This document shows, in pieces, positions 48,770 to 61,700 of a DNA stretch of 64,000 bases. The stretch comes from Stercorarius parasiticus (taxonomy: Eukaryota; Chordata; Aves; Charadriiformes; Stercorariidae): NCBI GenBank assembly GCA_013396915.1, contig VWZL01001963.1:145829-209828 (forward strand), given 5' to 3'. Position 1 is the stretch's first letter, and each line of letters starts with the position of its first letter. A program made the translations under genes and the position numbers. A model generated the notes under the pieces. That model saw only the letters and a list, made by a program, of their open reading frames with translations, was not told the origin of the DNA and did not search any database.

Positions 48770-49670
48770 AAGGCAGATGCAGCTCCACGTCCACAGGCCC
48801 AATCAGTAGCGAGGCTGAGCGTATGTTCCCAGTAGGCACATCTACACAGAGCACACCTATACACATCGTATATATATACATACAATATATACATACATGG
48901 CTGGCCCCACAGATTACACACAGGCACACAGAGCACCCACATGAACACACATAGCAACAAAGCCCACATCCTGTTCTCCCCTCTGGCTGAGCAGGATGGA
49001 GGTCCACTAGTAAGAATTTAGAGATCTATACCCATACAAGATGGATCCCTCCAGCAGGTGGGCCCAGACACCCAGTCTGCCCAGCAGCTTTCCCCGGATC
49101 CCAATCTCTCCAGTTGCTGGCACCAGGATGTACAAGTCCCTGAGGCCACAGCCCCACTCCAGTTGCTGGTGCAGACCGTCACATACACATAGAGCTGCCT
49201 GGGACTCCCCTGGTCCCCTAGAGCCATACACACTGTGGTTTCACCCTTTGAGTCACCCCTGGCTCCCAGACCCCATCACCTGCTAGCTTGCTGCTTCATC
49301 TTGATCTGCACTGGTGTTTCACAGATTTTACCACATGCTAACATACAGTTGCACTTTGTAACTTGCTAGATATTAAATATTAGGTCCCAGGCCCATCACA
49401 GGAACCATCAGCAAGGGGGGGCCAGACAGGGTGTCCCTTCCTCTGAGTCCCTAAATTGTGTTCCCACCTGTCTTTGTGCCCCTGTACTCCTCTGGGCTTG
49501 TGCAGATGGGCTTTGATGGGCTGATGGCTCCTGGGATGGGCCTAGGAGCAGCCAGGGCAGGGTATTATTGGGGGTCCCCCTCCTGACATTGTCTCTCTGT
49601 GTTCTTTTGTGGATGTACGCATGGGCTTTCATCACTTAACATAACACTTAACACTTAGCAAGTTACAAAA
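48770..49670 (-). mobile_element. Unclassified GC-richer repeat-like block, possible LTR
   Basis: This block differs from its AT-rich surroundings. On the minus strand it reads as a low-complexity mix of TGTGTGTG-type runs, 'CAGCAACTGGAG' repeated twice (about 49160 and 49115), and a GC-rich part with a 75-codon chance frame (49408-49635). A perfect 14-base inverted repeat, TTTGTAACTTGCTA at 49355-49368 and TAGCAAGTTACAAA at 49656-49669, brackets the last 300 bases. The style suggests an avian retroviral LTR or neighbouring untranslated region, but I cannot name the family. It ends about 130 bases before the next LTR. Confidence 0.35.
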
Positions 49671-49799
49671 TTTAACTATAAATTGTTTATGTATTAAAAT
49701 CTGTGAATATGGGGTAATTCCTATTAATTTAAATCTCCAAGAAGGTTAACGTTTTGCCACTTACAGAACTATCATTATACCAGGCATTGGCAGAGGGTA

Positions 49800-50618
49800 C
49801 AGGGCGGCCTGTGTGTGGAGCGGCCAGGGCTGCTGGTCCCAGCGGGCTCCAAGGGCCCCAGCGCAGGACACAGCTGAGCCCCTCAGCCAAGCTGGGGGCG
49901 CCGGTAGGAAAAGAGGTTTGCCAAAGGGCCGAAGGCGGCCCAGGCAGAGGAGGAGGAAGGCAAGGAGGGAGCAGCAGCAGAGGGAGCCCCAGGGCGGAGG
50001 AGGAGGAGGGCAGGAGGTGCTGCAGGCCCCAAGCAGGGATCCCCTGCAGCCCTGGAGAGACCCCACTGGAGCAGAGACCCCCCCTGCAGCCCAGGAAGGG
50101 CCCCAGGCTGCAGCGGGGGGATATTTCCTGCAGGAGCTGCGGCCGGGGAGAGCCCAGGCGGGAGCAGGTTGTCCCTGAAGGACTGCAGCCCGGGGCAGGG
50201 CCCGCGCTGGAGCAGGGAGAGGGGTGAGGAGGGAGAAGCGGCCCAGAGGGGCTGGCATGGACGGACCCACAGCCCCATCCCCAGCCCTGCGCCCCTCGGG
50301 GTGGGGAGAGGGGTCGGGAGTGAGGCCGGAAGCTGGGCATGGGAAAGGGACGGGTGGAAGGGAGACAACATTCTTCTTTCTTGGGGGGGAAACGGAAGTT
50401 GTTTCGATTGTTGTCTTTGTTCTACTTTAATTGGCAATAAATTAAATTCTTTTTCCCTGAGTCAGGTCTGTTTTGCCTGTGTTGGCAACTAGTCAGTGAT
50501 CTCCCTGTCCTTATCCTAAGCCACAAACATTTATTTTCTCCTTCCATGTTTTTGCAGAGTGGGGAGTGAGTGAGTGGCTGCGGGAGATCTGACAGCCGGC
50601 CAAAGTCAACCCACCACA
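49800..50618 (+). mobile_element. GC-rich ERVL-type LTR, sister of 23310-23960
   Basis: This copy is near-identical to 23390-23865 over long stretches, with visible single-base differences such as GGCCGGGGAGAG here against GGCCGTGGAGAG there. It is more complete at its 3' side: an AATAAA signal at 50436-50441, a downstream GTCAGGTCTGTTTTGCCTGT segment, and the end CCAAAGTCAACCCACCACA finishing at 50618, the end type of avian ERVL LTRs. The start is not clear; like its sister, it begins abruptly near a GCCTGTGTG segment without a TG-type end I can pin down. No flanking target duplication or internal gene is seen. The 203-, 184- and 169-codon frames are artefacts of GC-rich sequence. Confidence 0.78.
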
Positions 50619-51039
50619 GTCATCATCTCTAGTAAGACCTAGGAAGGGTAGGTCATTTGACAGTAATAGGATACTATTAGGACTGACAGTCATTTCCAGT
50701 GATCATAATCGTATTGGCCTATAAAGGTAACCTGCAAATCATCCTTAGATCCCAGGGAAATAAAAAGAAAAGGATAAAACGTATTAATCAATTATGATTT
50801 AGTCCCTTTATTTTGAAAAGTATATTTCCATTAAAAATGGAAAAATACTGTTCTCCAATAGACTTCCCCCCTCAACCATTCTCTGACTTCCTTTTGTCTT
50901 TTTTCCAAAAGGACATCAGTCTCATTCTCCTGTGTCTCAATAAGAAAAACAAACAAGGAAACAGACGGACAGCAAAAATCCATTTCTGAAAAAAAAAAGA
51001 AGTCCATTATTTTCCTTCAGAAGTCTTTTCAGAAATGTT
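50619..51039. other. Unique DNA, no gene seen
   Basis: AT-rich DNA. A short A run lies near 50990-50998. Nothing recognised. Confidence 0.5.
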
Positions 51040-51175
51040 TTGTTGTATGAAATCATTTGCAAAATAGTGAGAGGTCATGTAATTAGAGAGCGTGTAATGA
51101 GTTTTACACAAACAAGGCATCTTCAGGTTAGCATGAAATCTTCAACTATTATTGTCTAGAGTCCCCTTTTCATCA
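51040..51175. promoter_or_regulatory. Candidate conserved non-coding element
   Basis: A compact block with AGGTCA (51072-51077, nuclear-receptor half-site type), TAATTA (51080-51085), GTAATGAG, ACAAACAAGG (forkhead type) and CTATTATTGTCT (SOX type). It contains no simple repeat. The call is based on motif density only. Confidence 0.27.
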
Positions 51176-52140
51176 CCTCTCCCCCTCCTTCCCCCTGAAC
51201 AAATAGATTATCTCTAAAATGGTCATTGTATCAACTAAAGACAGGTGTATTTTCTTTTTTGTTTTAGCTGGAAAGTATTTAAAAGCTGATAAAAATAATC
51301 CTTGTTCCAACATCTGCAATCATTTCCAACATTTTGAATGAATAATATATATAGATCTGCAGTCTCTGTTCTTTATATTCTAGATCTCATCATGGCTGAT
51401 GTGATCTCATCATCTACACCATATCTATAAGACTGTCATACAGACATGATTTTTAAAGTGCGTCTGGGAAGCATGCAGGAATAGAGGTTTATAACAGGTA
51501 GTGACATCCTAATATTAAAGAAATCATAGAATGTTTTCTTCTATAGCTGTAATTTAAAATTTTTTTATATGGGCCATTTTTTCCCCTGCTATTTGTAGCA
51601 TGTTTTTCCTTTGCAAACAGATGTAGACAGACTTTACTTAAGGAAATTTGACAGCCTAAGAGATGCCAGAGGCAGGCATCACTATTAGAAAGAGCATCAT
51701 TTTGGAAATTTGAATATATTAGACAAGCCAGAGTAGGCAAAAAAAGCAAATATGGAAAGCTGGATTGGGGAGAGAGGGCTGGGATGCAGTGTGGGAGAAG
51801 GCCTTAGAAGCATTAGGGGAAGGGAAGAGCAGGACGCTCTCACAGCTATGTGCTAGCTCCTCTTGTCTCCCATTAATCGGTAATACCCTGGCATGAGTCT
51901 CACAATCAGTCTGCTGTTGTTTTGTCTTCAGATCTCATATTGTCTCTTGTCTTTCTATTGTTACTGACCCCTTTTTCAGCTCACACTTTCCTTCCAGCAT
52001 GTTTTGTGATTCACAGATTGCAACAGCATCTGGATGTGAGGAGTAAGAGCTGGGCAGAGGAGCTATAAAAATCATGTGTTTATCTGAAGAAATCAGTTTG
52101 ACTCAAGAAATTAAGACACACAAGACGACTGTAAACAAGA
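51176..52140. other. Unique DNA, no gene seen
   Basis: No exon or repeat is recognised. A short TA run lies near 51345-51353. Confidence 0.5.
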
Positions 52141-52825
52141 TGTAGGACTTTGTTGCAGATGGAGGGATGCACTTCACTCCTAGAGAGAAGCAGTGATACA
52201 TTTATTGATATAAAACAGGGATTTAACAAAGTTTGATAGTAAATGTGACAGTGGTTTAACAAGATTCGATGGCAAGGCACACATGGTTAATTACTGCATA
52301 GAGGACAGGGTCAGACAGAACTGTTAGGGACACCTTCCCATTGAGCTGAGTTTCATAAAGGACCCATTTGCTTTCTAAACTCCTTCTCAGAGAGTAGTCT
52401 AGGCGTGGCTGGATTCAGTCCTAGTCCCAGACTTGGTCAACAGTTTATGTTTAAAGGGTTATATATGCGCAATCAATCCTTTATAGCACTTAGCTAAGAT
52501 TTCAAAGTTTAGCATGCTATTAGTCACTTACCCAGGATTTGTTTCGGCAAGGAAACTCTGAATCTTGAGAAGCAACCTTGAGAGGTGTCCCTACTCAAGG
52601 GGAGATCCTGGTGTGCAGCCCAGTGCTGTGCAGGAGAGCTCAACAGGCTGTTGGGCTGTTCACTATTTATGGGGGTAAGATGATTGACCTATAGTCATAT
52701 TTGCATATTAACCACAGTGCCAGTATTGTAGTTAGGTGGGTGCATTGCTCAAGTTTGTCCTTGGCTGTTGTGTTGTTATCTGTCTCCCTGAAACCATATT
52801 GAGCCCTTGATGCCGCCATCAAGAC
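52141..52825 (-). mobile_element. Endogenous-retrovirus LTR, minus strand
   Basis: On the minus strand the block has LTR order: a promoter-like part with a CATAAATAG box (around 52674-52666) in a GC-richer setting, then AATAAA at 52206-52201, then an end CAACAAAGTCCTACA finishing at 52141, with TG at the plus-strand start (TGTAGGACTTTG). The pattern resembles LTRs I associate with avian endogenous retroviruses. The 5' boundary is uncertain: CAAGA occurs at 52136-52140 and at 52820-52824, which could be a target duplication but would give an atypical first base. Homology may also run on toward 52990. No retroviral genes are present. It would be a solo LTR. Confidence 0.58.
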
Positions 52826-54930
52826 TAGATGCACCCATTATGACCATCACGGGTGGTCATCTCTTGGGCAGGGTTACAGGAGATAAAGGTCAGATTGGCA
52901 ATGGAGCACACTGTCACAGATTTGGGACATGTTGTAGCTGCACTCATTCAGCTCATTGCCTGTTGAGACAGAGAGAGTGGCTCAGAAACAGTAAGAAACA
53001 GTGATGGTCCAGTTCTCCTTAAGGAAGAGGACCCCTCAAGTTGCTGTATTTGCATCCCTACTTTTTGTGTTACTGTCTTTCAGAACATCCTATTCTCCCA
53101 GCCCCAGCTTCAGATATTACCCTTTTGCACAGCTGGCACCTAAGAAAAATTGGGTTTTGGTTTTTGTTTTTTTTTTTAATCATTTCACTCCTTAAAACCC
53201 AGTTGGCTATGTATATACAAATAAATTAAAGTAAAAAGTAATATCCAATAAATATTCTCTAAGCCATCTAGATGATTTGGATTGACTTACTACGCTCCAC
53301 ATTCATGATAGAATATATATAAAAAGAAGGAAATAAAAATAAAATAAATGCCATTCAGTACTTAACCTTGTATTACTTTTCAATTATCTAAGGCTAGAGT
53401 GTGATTAACTATGAGAAACACAATAGTTTTTTTTTTTTAAATAGATGCATTTTTGATCTCCACCAAACACAGCTCTTCATTATGCAAATAAGCACTGTGG
53501 GTCTTTGTTGTTGTTTTGTGTTTGTTTATATTCCAGCTAAATTAAAGAAGATTTTGGCAGGAGCTTCATGTCTTCTAGCAGTCATATGCTCTTGATTAAT
53601 CACTTGTAATGGCCAAACAGTGTGTGGGATGAAGTAATTTCATACCAATCACTACCCATTATTTAAGACCACTTTGACACACCACCTAATCTGTCCCATC
53701 AGAGACACCAGGGTGAGAGAGAGAAAGGTTCATTCTGATATGTGTCACAAGAACTGGTAGAAATCAGTGGCAAATAGACCAGGACTCCAGAAATAAAACA
53801 TTAGCAGAGAAGCTTGCACTTCCTCTTCATTACAAGCAATGGGGACTGATGAAGCTATGTCAGTAAAACATCTGGTTTTGAATGAACTATCATTCCTTCT
53901 TTCATGGCAGTGTGAAAGATTCCCCTCTTGTGCCAACCAGGTGCAGGATTCAGGTTTATCAGTGGGTTTCACTGCTGGAAGGATGCTTAGCCTAAAAACG
54001 TGAGGTCCTTTGCAATCTCCACAAGACTCTGATCTCCAGGTATAGCCCCACGGCCTGCAGTCCTCACAACTGCCTGCCCCACTCAGTTACCTCAGTGTCA
54101 TGCAGATACATGAATATCAGGTTCGTCATCCAACAGGGAATTATAACCCTTTCAATCTTGTGGTCAAATACCTTTCACGCCCTGCCGCTCCCAGCATCTC
54201 ACAACCCTCCTTTTTGCTGGGCATGTTAAATAGTACCAGGTCAAGGGATACAGGGTTTGACCATTTCAGCCCTACGCTTGTTATGGCTTCGCATCCTCCT
54301 TGGGTAGGTCCCACTTCATGATGTTTGGGTCCACACATTTCACCAGGAGAGTGATGTGGCATGGAGAGAAATGGGATAGGACAAGATGACGCAGCACACA
54401 CACAAAGGAGGGGTAACAGGGGGACGCAAGTGAAAAAAGAAAAAAAAAAAGGGACATGTGTTTGGGTTGGCAGTCAGGACACCTATCAGAATAAGGTACC
54501 TGTGCCCATTTCCAGCTGTTTCAGGGCTACATGCAATTGAGTTCTCAATAAATACACACTGTCATTGTGAGATGGTTCTTCAGAAAAAAAAAAAGAAAGC
54601 AATTGGTGATCTGGGTGGGGTTTGCTTTGGCAGCATGCCATGGAAAAGCTAACATAGCAGGCTTGTTGCCTCCCGGTAAGCCTAATAGAGATGGCCAGGT
54701 AGGACTTCACTCAGCTTCCCACCTCAGTTCAAGAAGGGATTGGAGAAAGGGAGTAAATAATCATTAGCTCTGGAGTAGCCAGCTAATAATTTCTACTTGA
54801 CACTAGGGATCTGGGACATAGTTCACTTCACTGAGGGTCCCTTCCTTTGTTCAGTGATGAAGACAATGGTATCTTCCAGTCCTAAGTGACCAGCAAATCC
54901 ATCTCAAGGGACAGTGTTTGTATGTATCTG

Positions 54931-54985
54931 CATATATATATAAAAATATATATATATAAAAAATATATATACATATATACATATG
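54931..54985. repeat. TA-rich microsatellite
   Basis: Interrupted TATATA runs with short A inserts, continuing as ACATATATAC units. Low-complexity DNA. Confidence 0.93.
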
Positions 54986-57900
54986 TTTTAAACTGTAGTT
55001 GGAGAAGGCAGGAACAATTTTCCCAGTAAATGTTTACTGACGTCATGTGTATATTCCATGAAATTAGTTAGTGGACTTTGTAGGTGTGTCCCAAAAATTA
55101 AGCATGGGAACACGTGTTCCTTATTTTCACCACTACAAACTTTTAACGAAAAGTTTGCTCGATTGCTGGCTAGATTTTTCTGTCAAATCCTAAATGAACT
55201 ATTAACCTCGCAGCTTTCACAAGAGTTGCTGGAATGGATGGGATCCGGTTTGCCACCCACAGATCATGAGTAATTTGTATCAAAAAGGAACATATATAAG
55301 GAGAGCTTGAGTGGAACTAGCAGTGATGTGTCTGTCATTTTGTAATCCTGCCATTGGCTAAACCCTCTGACAATGTATCACAAGTTTAATCACATTAAAG
55401 CAGAAAGCAGAAAATGTCAGAAAATACTGAGATGGCTTACCTGACGAATGGCAGACAGCTGGGGAAAAGGAGTGGGGATTTCACTTTTCAGTGATTTGGC
55501 ATCATTGTATGAACAAGAAATTCTCGTAAAATTTGCCCTCATCACCTGTAATAAACCCAATGTATGGAGAATGAGTTCTGCAGATAAAACAGTTATCAGG
55601 ACGGAGAATCTGATCATTCATTTTCCTGCTTCACACAAACTGACTTCTGAGAAGCCAAACAAAGTGAAAAGGCAGCGCTCATTTTAAAGAAACACACAAA
55701 TTTCAAATTTCCTGAGGAAGAATTACATTTCCTTCATTTCTCCTGCCCACATTAATGCCTCATGGAGAATAAAAAAGGAATTAAGACTGAAAGGAACTCA
55801 GAAGGACTCTGCACACACTCTTGTAAATGAATGCATTTTGGAAATGCCTACTTCTTGATTAAACTTAATACAGTTGAAAGTCAATACAATAAATGCTTTC
55901 CAGAGTATACTTACAGCTGTCTTCCATGTGCTGCCAGGTGATTGCTGCTAGGGTAGATGGCAGCAAAGCTGTTGCACTCAATCAAACCCAGCTGGCATCT
56001 TCTCTCCGTTTGTCTCTGGTGTTGCGTGCTCCTTCACCACAATATTTTGAAGAACCTGTTAATGCCACATAAAACTGGTGTTGCGCTTATGACCTGCTTT
56101 GAAATGTGATAGGGGCGGTGGACCTGCTTAAAAGGTATAGCGGTTTCAGGGAGTAATTAATAATGGTGAAGTTCTGTGGGGACCCAATGCTGACATCCTA
56201 TTATTTCTGGTAAAAATTGTCACTGATGCAATGTTTGACAAATGTGCAAGACCAAGATGGATCACACGTGTGAAGCCATACACCATGTTGCAGACTACTT
56301 GCGAATTTGCAAGCTAATGATCAAGATCTTGGAATGAAGTGTCAGAAATAACTTATAAATTATGGAAGTAGCTAGCTGAATAAAGATTTCAAATTGTTGT
56401 AGCAAAGGGGACTGACTTGAACCTGGAATACATTAACTGAAAAACATCAAGTAGAAGTAGAGAAATAGTAGTGAGATAATTCTGGAATTGATTTAATGTC
56501 TACATATAAAAAAAAATGGCCAATCACAAAAGGCTTAAAAATAACTGTGAAATTTCATTGATGTTTAGGAAACTTGAGTTATAGGCAAATACTTCCAGAA
56601 CCTGATCTCTATGGTTCACCAATGAACAGGATACAACAAAGTGAACATTTACAAAGTGAAATAAATGGGTGGGTGGCTGAGCTGGAAGCTGAAATTACAC
56701 GGGCTAGAAGCAAGACACTTCCTTTTTTATAGACTCAATGGAGAAATTACTATTTCATATCATCCGTGTTACACAAAGATGAAAATGGAGGTTCACAGCA
56801 GTTCATTCTTGACTTAATATATAGACCTGTATGAAAGTAGGGGCCAGCCAGTATCTGGACTTTGGCCAGCTGATGCAATTCTGGTCAGCGTCAGTGACCC
56901 AGACTCGTGCTGCTCACTGACGAGCTGGTTACGCTAACTCGCCCTTTTGAAACTGCGGTTCCCAGCAATTCTTCATTTCTATCAGAACAAAAACTGTGCT
57001 TGAGATGGCAGAATAGATGCAAGGAAAGCTTTTTTATGTTTTATCTGAATGCTGTGGGAAGAGGCTGCGGAGCTCCCCGCGCCATCATCATGGCACAGCT
57101 CCTTTGCATGGTTATTTTATAACACTGATAAGTTTACTTGTGGTAATTATTAATTGCCATCCTTAGACTGTATCTAGTCCCCACGGCCAGGTGAGCACCC
57201 TAATCCCAGATCAGAGTGCATACTCCAGCCACCTTTTTTCTTCTAAACACAACATCCACACAAATCCTCTGTGCCTTGGTTTCATTGTGAAGGAAACCAA
57301 AATACACGTCTCATACAGGGGACTGGTGTGCACAGACCTCCTTTTACTTTCTGTTCCTCCTTTTTTGCTTCATTGATGTACAATAAATGGGGAACAGGAG
57401 TCCAGGAAAAAAGGTAGAAACAGATCATTCTGGATTCAGTCCTGACCAGATGAAGTAGGTTTCCTTCCAAAAAGAAGGAAAAGAACATATACTGGTGGTT
57501 GACACATCGTATCAAGAGTCAGCACTCAGACCTCAGCCTTGACACCATCTTTTGTCTCTCTGTCACTGCATCAACATGACTAAAGCATTTAACCTGTTTG
57601 CTCCACTTCCATCTACTGAACCTTCCTCATAGATTTTTTTTCTGAGTAAAAAATAACATACAACAAACCTTGTCTCAAGCACACAGTCCTGGAAAATCCC
57701 GTATTTGGATACTGGATTATCAGTGATGTTCCTGTACCTAGCAGAGAAGGAAGAAAGACCTATGGAGAAGATCAAGCATCCTCTCATCTCCATGAGACAC
57801 ACAGAGTAGCGCTTGCCAGAAGGCATGATTACTGCCAGCTCTCAACAGGGAGAAACAGCCTCTTGCATCCCCACTAGAGAAAGCCTGGAACTCTGAGAGC

Positions 57901-58731
57901 ATGAATAGGAGAGGGGATCTGGTTTTATTTTATCACGCAGTCCTGACTGAACACAGATCTTTAATTGCCCTCAAGTGGAAAAGTAGGAAAAATTCTTTCC
58001 ACTTCTCATGCTCAGTTAAAAAAGTGAAAATTGGAGGGAAAGAAAAACCCACCAAGGAAACACCATGTAAAAATCCAAGTTTATAAAACATTCCATGATA
58101 AAAAAAATATCAGTAGAAGCTACACTGCCTCTGCTTACCCCACACCATATTCTTCTGTGGCTCAAAAAATTTGGGAAAACCAGACTCTCCCTATCAAAGG
58201 TGGGAATTTTTTCCTCCAGTACAAGGCCAGCAGCAGACTGCTGGATGAGTACCTGAGAAAGGAAGTTCCAGTTTATTGAAGCTACTTATAATAAGCGCTT
58301 GAGTGATTCCTGGAATAGCAGAAAGCTGAGTGCATGAATGTTTTGGCACAGAGAAGAAGAGTGAGGCAGATGTTAGCTTCACACCTTCATCTATTTGAAT
58401 AATATATATTGTACAGTATCCAATTTGGCTACCCTCAGTCTCTCATTCAAGCTGCTGCTGCTGCTGTTCACTCAGACAGCCATTCAGCACTAATGGCACA
58501 GCTTTAAATCAGAGCTCGCTCTTAAAAGGCAGTGTGCCTGCATCAGCATCTCTTTGGTGAGTAGTTTTGAGGTGAATTTGGGAGTCAGAGCAGAGTGTTT
58601 CCTTGAGGTAACTGAAATGGAGCTTGTTCCTGCTGCTGTCACTACAGAATTTGTACAGAATTCGTTACTAGTTTTGAGGGAAAATATTTAGATCTCAAGT
58701 ATTTTACTGAAATCTTAAAAAGAGACATTTG

Positions 58732-58783
58732 AAAAAAACAAAACAAAACAAAAAAACCCAAGCAAGCAAACAAACAAAAAACC
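58732..58783 (+). repeat. A-rich AAAAC/CAAG simple repeat
   Basis: AAAAC-type units pass into CAAG and CAAA units. No gene retrocopy precedes it, so it is taken as simple sequence. Confidence 0.85.
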
Positions 58784-61700
58784 ACATCCTGAAACCAGGA
58801 AAGGTTGGCTGTGCTCAATTACTTGCATAACAAAATTGTCTTAAAAAAAACCCTCCTATCATAAAAGGGATCATATAGTATACCCTGAAGGGAAGAAAAA
58901 AGAAAAAGAAAACACCAAACAACAACTAAAATACACTTTTGATTTTCATATTGTTTGAATTAAGAACTAATAATTGCTGCTGGGAATCTCCCTGAAATCA
59001 GTAAAGGGATGCAAGAGGTTAGAAGCTGAACAGCACAAGAAAAGGTATAAGAATTTGGCACAGAAACCAAGTATGCTGGGAATATTCAAGGTCACAAAGT
59101 CTTAAAATCACCATGAAGAGAAGATGTAGTTCATTACCTGACTGTTTTACAAATTCAGCCACCTGAATAAGGTTTCATCTGGCAGCTGCTGCTCTCAACA
59201 GAAGTAGGAATTAATATGGAAAGCACCTGTTACAACACTATTGCCTTATGCAGCATCAATGGTGAATCTAAAACTAAAGACTCAAATCTTTCCTGTCTAA
59301 TTTAGGACCTAAATATTTTGCTTTTCCATTACTGTAAATGCTGTTGTCTTTTTTTCTAGAGAAACACAGTGGAAAAAGACATTTATTAAATATGGCAAAA
59401 TTCACCCTTTTCAAAGTAATAATGACAGAAATTTGTAGGTAACGAAAGAAAAATGTCCTTTACACCATTTACAGCTATAAAAGCTGATACATAGTAAGGT
59501 ATAAATCTGCATCTCCTCTGTCTTAGCCCCGTGCTTTTACCACATGAGTAAACAGCTCTGAGATGAAATTCTAAAGCTATGATGAATAATAGCATATGAG
59601 GTTCAAAAAGTGTCCAAACAATGAAACAATATGAATGTTCCTGCAAATTTCCTTATGGAAAATGATCAGTAGCATGAATTCCTTCTGAAGAGACAGGTCA
59701 TTATGAGGTGGACAACAAGATACATCCAGGGATACATAGAACTGTCACTCCTCATTTTCCATATACTGCCTGAAGATTAAGATGATGAATACATTATGCA
59801 GAAAGAAAAGAAGGTGTGCAGAAAAACAATGAGCCAAAGTTTTAACTGGTACAAGCCAGTGCAACCCTTTTGGAAACAGGGGTTTAAAACTGACTACCTC
59901 TTGCTGTAGATACATTTTCATTCTGAATTTATTCTTCTTACATGCACTTTTAGTTTCATAGCTGTAGGCATCTTGTGAGCAATGTGATGTGTAATTCATT
60001 GGAACAGACAAGACCTGATGCAAATATTTGCGGTAAATAACCAGATTAGTTACTCACTGGGAACAGGTTACAAATATTTTAATTTCTTCCTGTAAAGAAT
60101 ATATGTCGACTTGCTAGAAAGAGTTAAAAACAACATCCTTTCTACGCAGGTTAAACATTTCATCTTGTAAAAGCTAAGCTGTTCAAAATCAGGCTTTGAG
60201 AAAAAATAAGGAGAATATCGTTAAAAAGAACAATATTTTTTCATACGTTGATGGTAAATTTCATTTGTATCTTATTGAGCGGGTTTTTTTGCACTCTTTT
60301 CTTAAGGGATTCACAATCTGTTCTGCTGACTTTCATCCTGTTACAGAGAAATGACATTTATTATCCCACCAATAAAATGTGAGATAATCCTTTATTATTG
60401 GTCATGGATAAATTTGGAATGGAAATTAGAAGATTTCTAACTATCACAGCTGTGAGGTCCTGAAGAGCTTTCCAGCAGGACAGGTGAGAATAAAAGGCTC
60501 TCTTGAATCTTAAAGTGGACGTTTATCAATGTTGTGAAAGGATTAGATGTTATGGTTTTCTGCTGATAGCATTGAGACTGGTTTTGGTGATCCAAGAGTT
60601 TTCTTTTAGGTCTCTATTCTGTTAGAGTCATCTAAAACATTTTAATTGTATGTTTAAAAGATACCTAGAAGTCATAGAAACTCTTTTCTTTATATATGTT
60701 TTCATATATAACTGACAAAATGCAAATGCATTACTGAGCATTTTTGATCTCGATATTAAATGGAACCTTTCTACTTTAATATTATTATGTATTGTCATTT
60801 TTTAATTTTCTACAAAAATATTTAATAACTGTTTTAACCACATTTTCTTTCTCTATGGAGATGATTTAGTTACTCTTCTTCCCTTGAATATAAGTTCTAG
60901 CAATTCAGTACTTACTTGTACTTATTTATCTTACTATTCCTTCAGTACAATTTACTGGGGAAGAAAAACAGGTTCCAGTGAAGCCATAAAGAGCTATAAA
61001 ATAAAGTGTAAGTACACAAATTTTCTAGGAACATAGTTTTATGTATTGTCCTGGATATTTTTTCTGTTGGTCAGTACTACAAGGATAAATTGAATTTCAG
61101 TCTCTTGAACAAACATGTAGTGCAACCTCTTAAGCATCTTAGACTTTACAAGTGATTAAGAGGTCATTGAATAGATATATTTAAAGATTTTTATTCCAGT
61201 CTCTTGTGCTGCTGAAAATTGCTGAACTTAATGAAATCTATTTAGTCAGGTTCAGCATATTATTGTACTGGCCTAATATTAAGCATTTTATCACCTCTAG
61301 ATAGTGCACAGCAAACAGCTGACTCTTCAAAGTGGTACTTAAACTCCTTAGGAAATCATAGAAAATAAGTAGATTTTTGTCCACCTGCCTAACTAAGGAG
61401 AGAACTACTGTCCCTACAGTATTCTGGATACAAATTTGTTCAACTTTTAACTAAAAAATTCCAACCACAGAAAAAGCTTGCAACTATTACAGGCAATACT
61501 CTCCTGCATTCCCACTGATAGAATACCTTGCTTAATGCCCAACATTAATGTCTCCTCCTGTATTTTTAGCCATTGCTTCTTCTCCTATCTGCGGTAGATA
61601 CAGGAACTGAGTAGTTCCTTCTCTATTTCTCAGTGATGATTTTATTCATTAAAGATTCCTCCCATTTACTTTGACCTACTTAATTCTTTGCTTAAAACAG

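Noticed and set aside
49355..49669. Inverted repeat as ends of a DNA transposon
   Set aside because: Arms are only 14 bases, no target duplication is evident, and the block reads more like LTR material. Kept only as an observation.
49729..50437. Frames of 203, 184, 169 and 157 codons
   Set aside because: Overlapping frames in several registers of the second GC-rich LTR, with no conserved protein.
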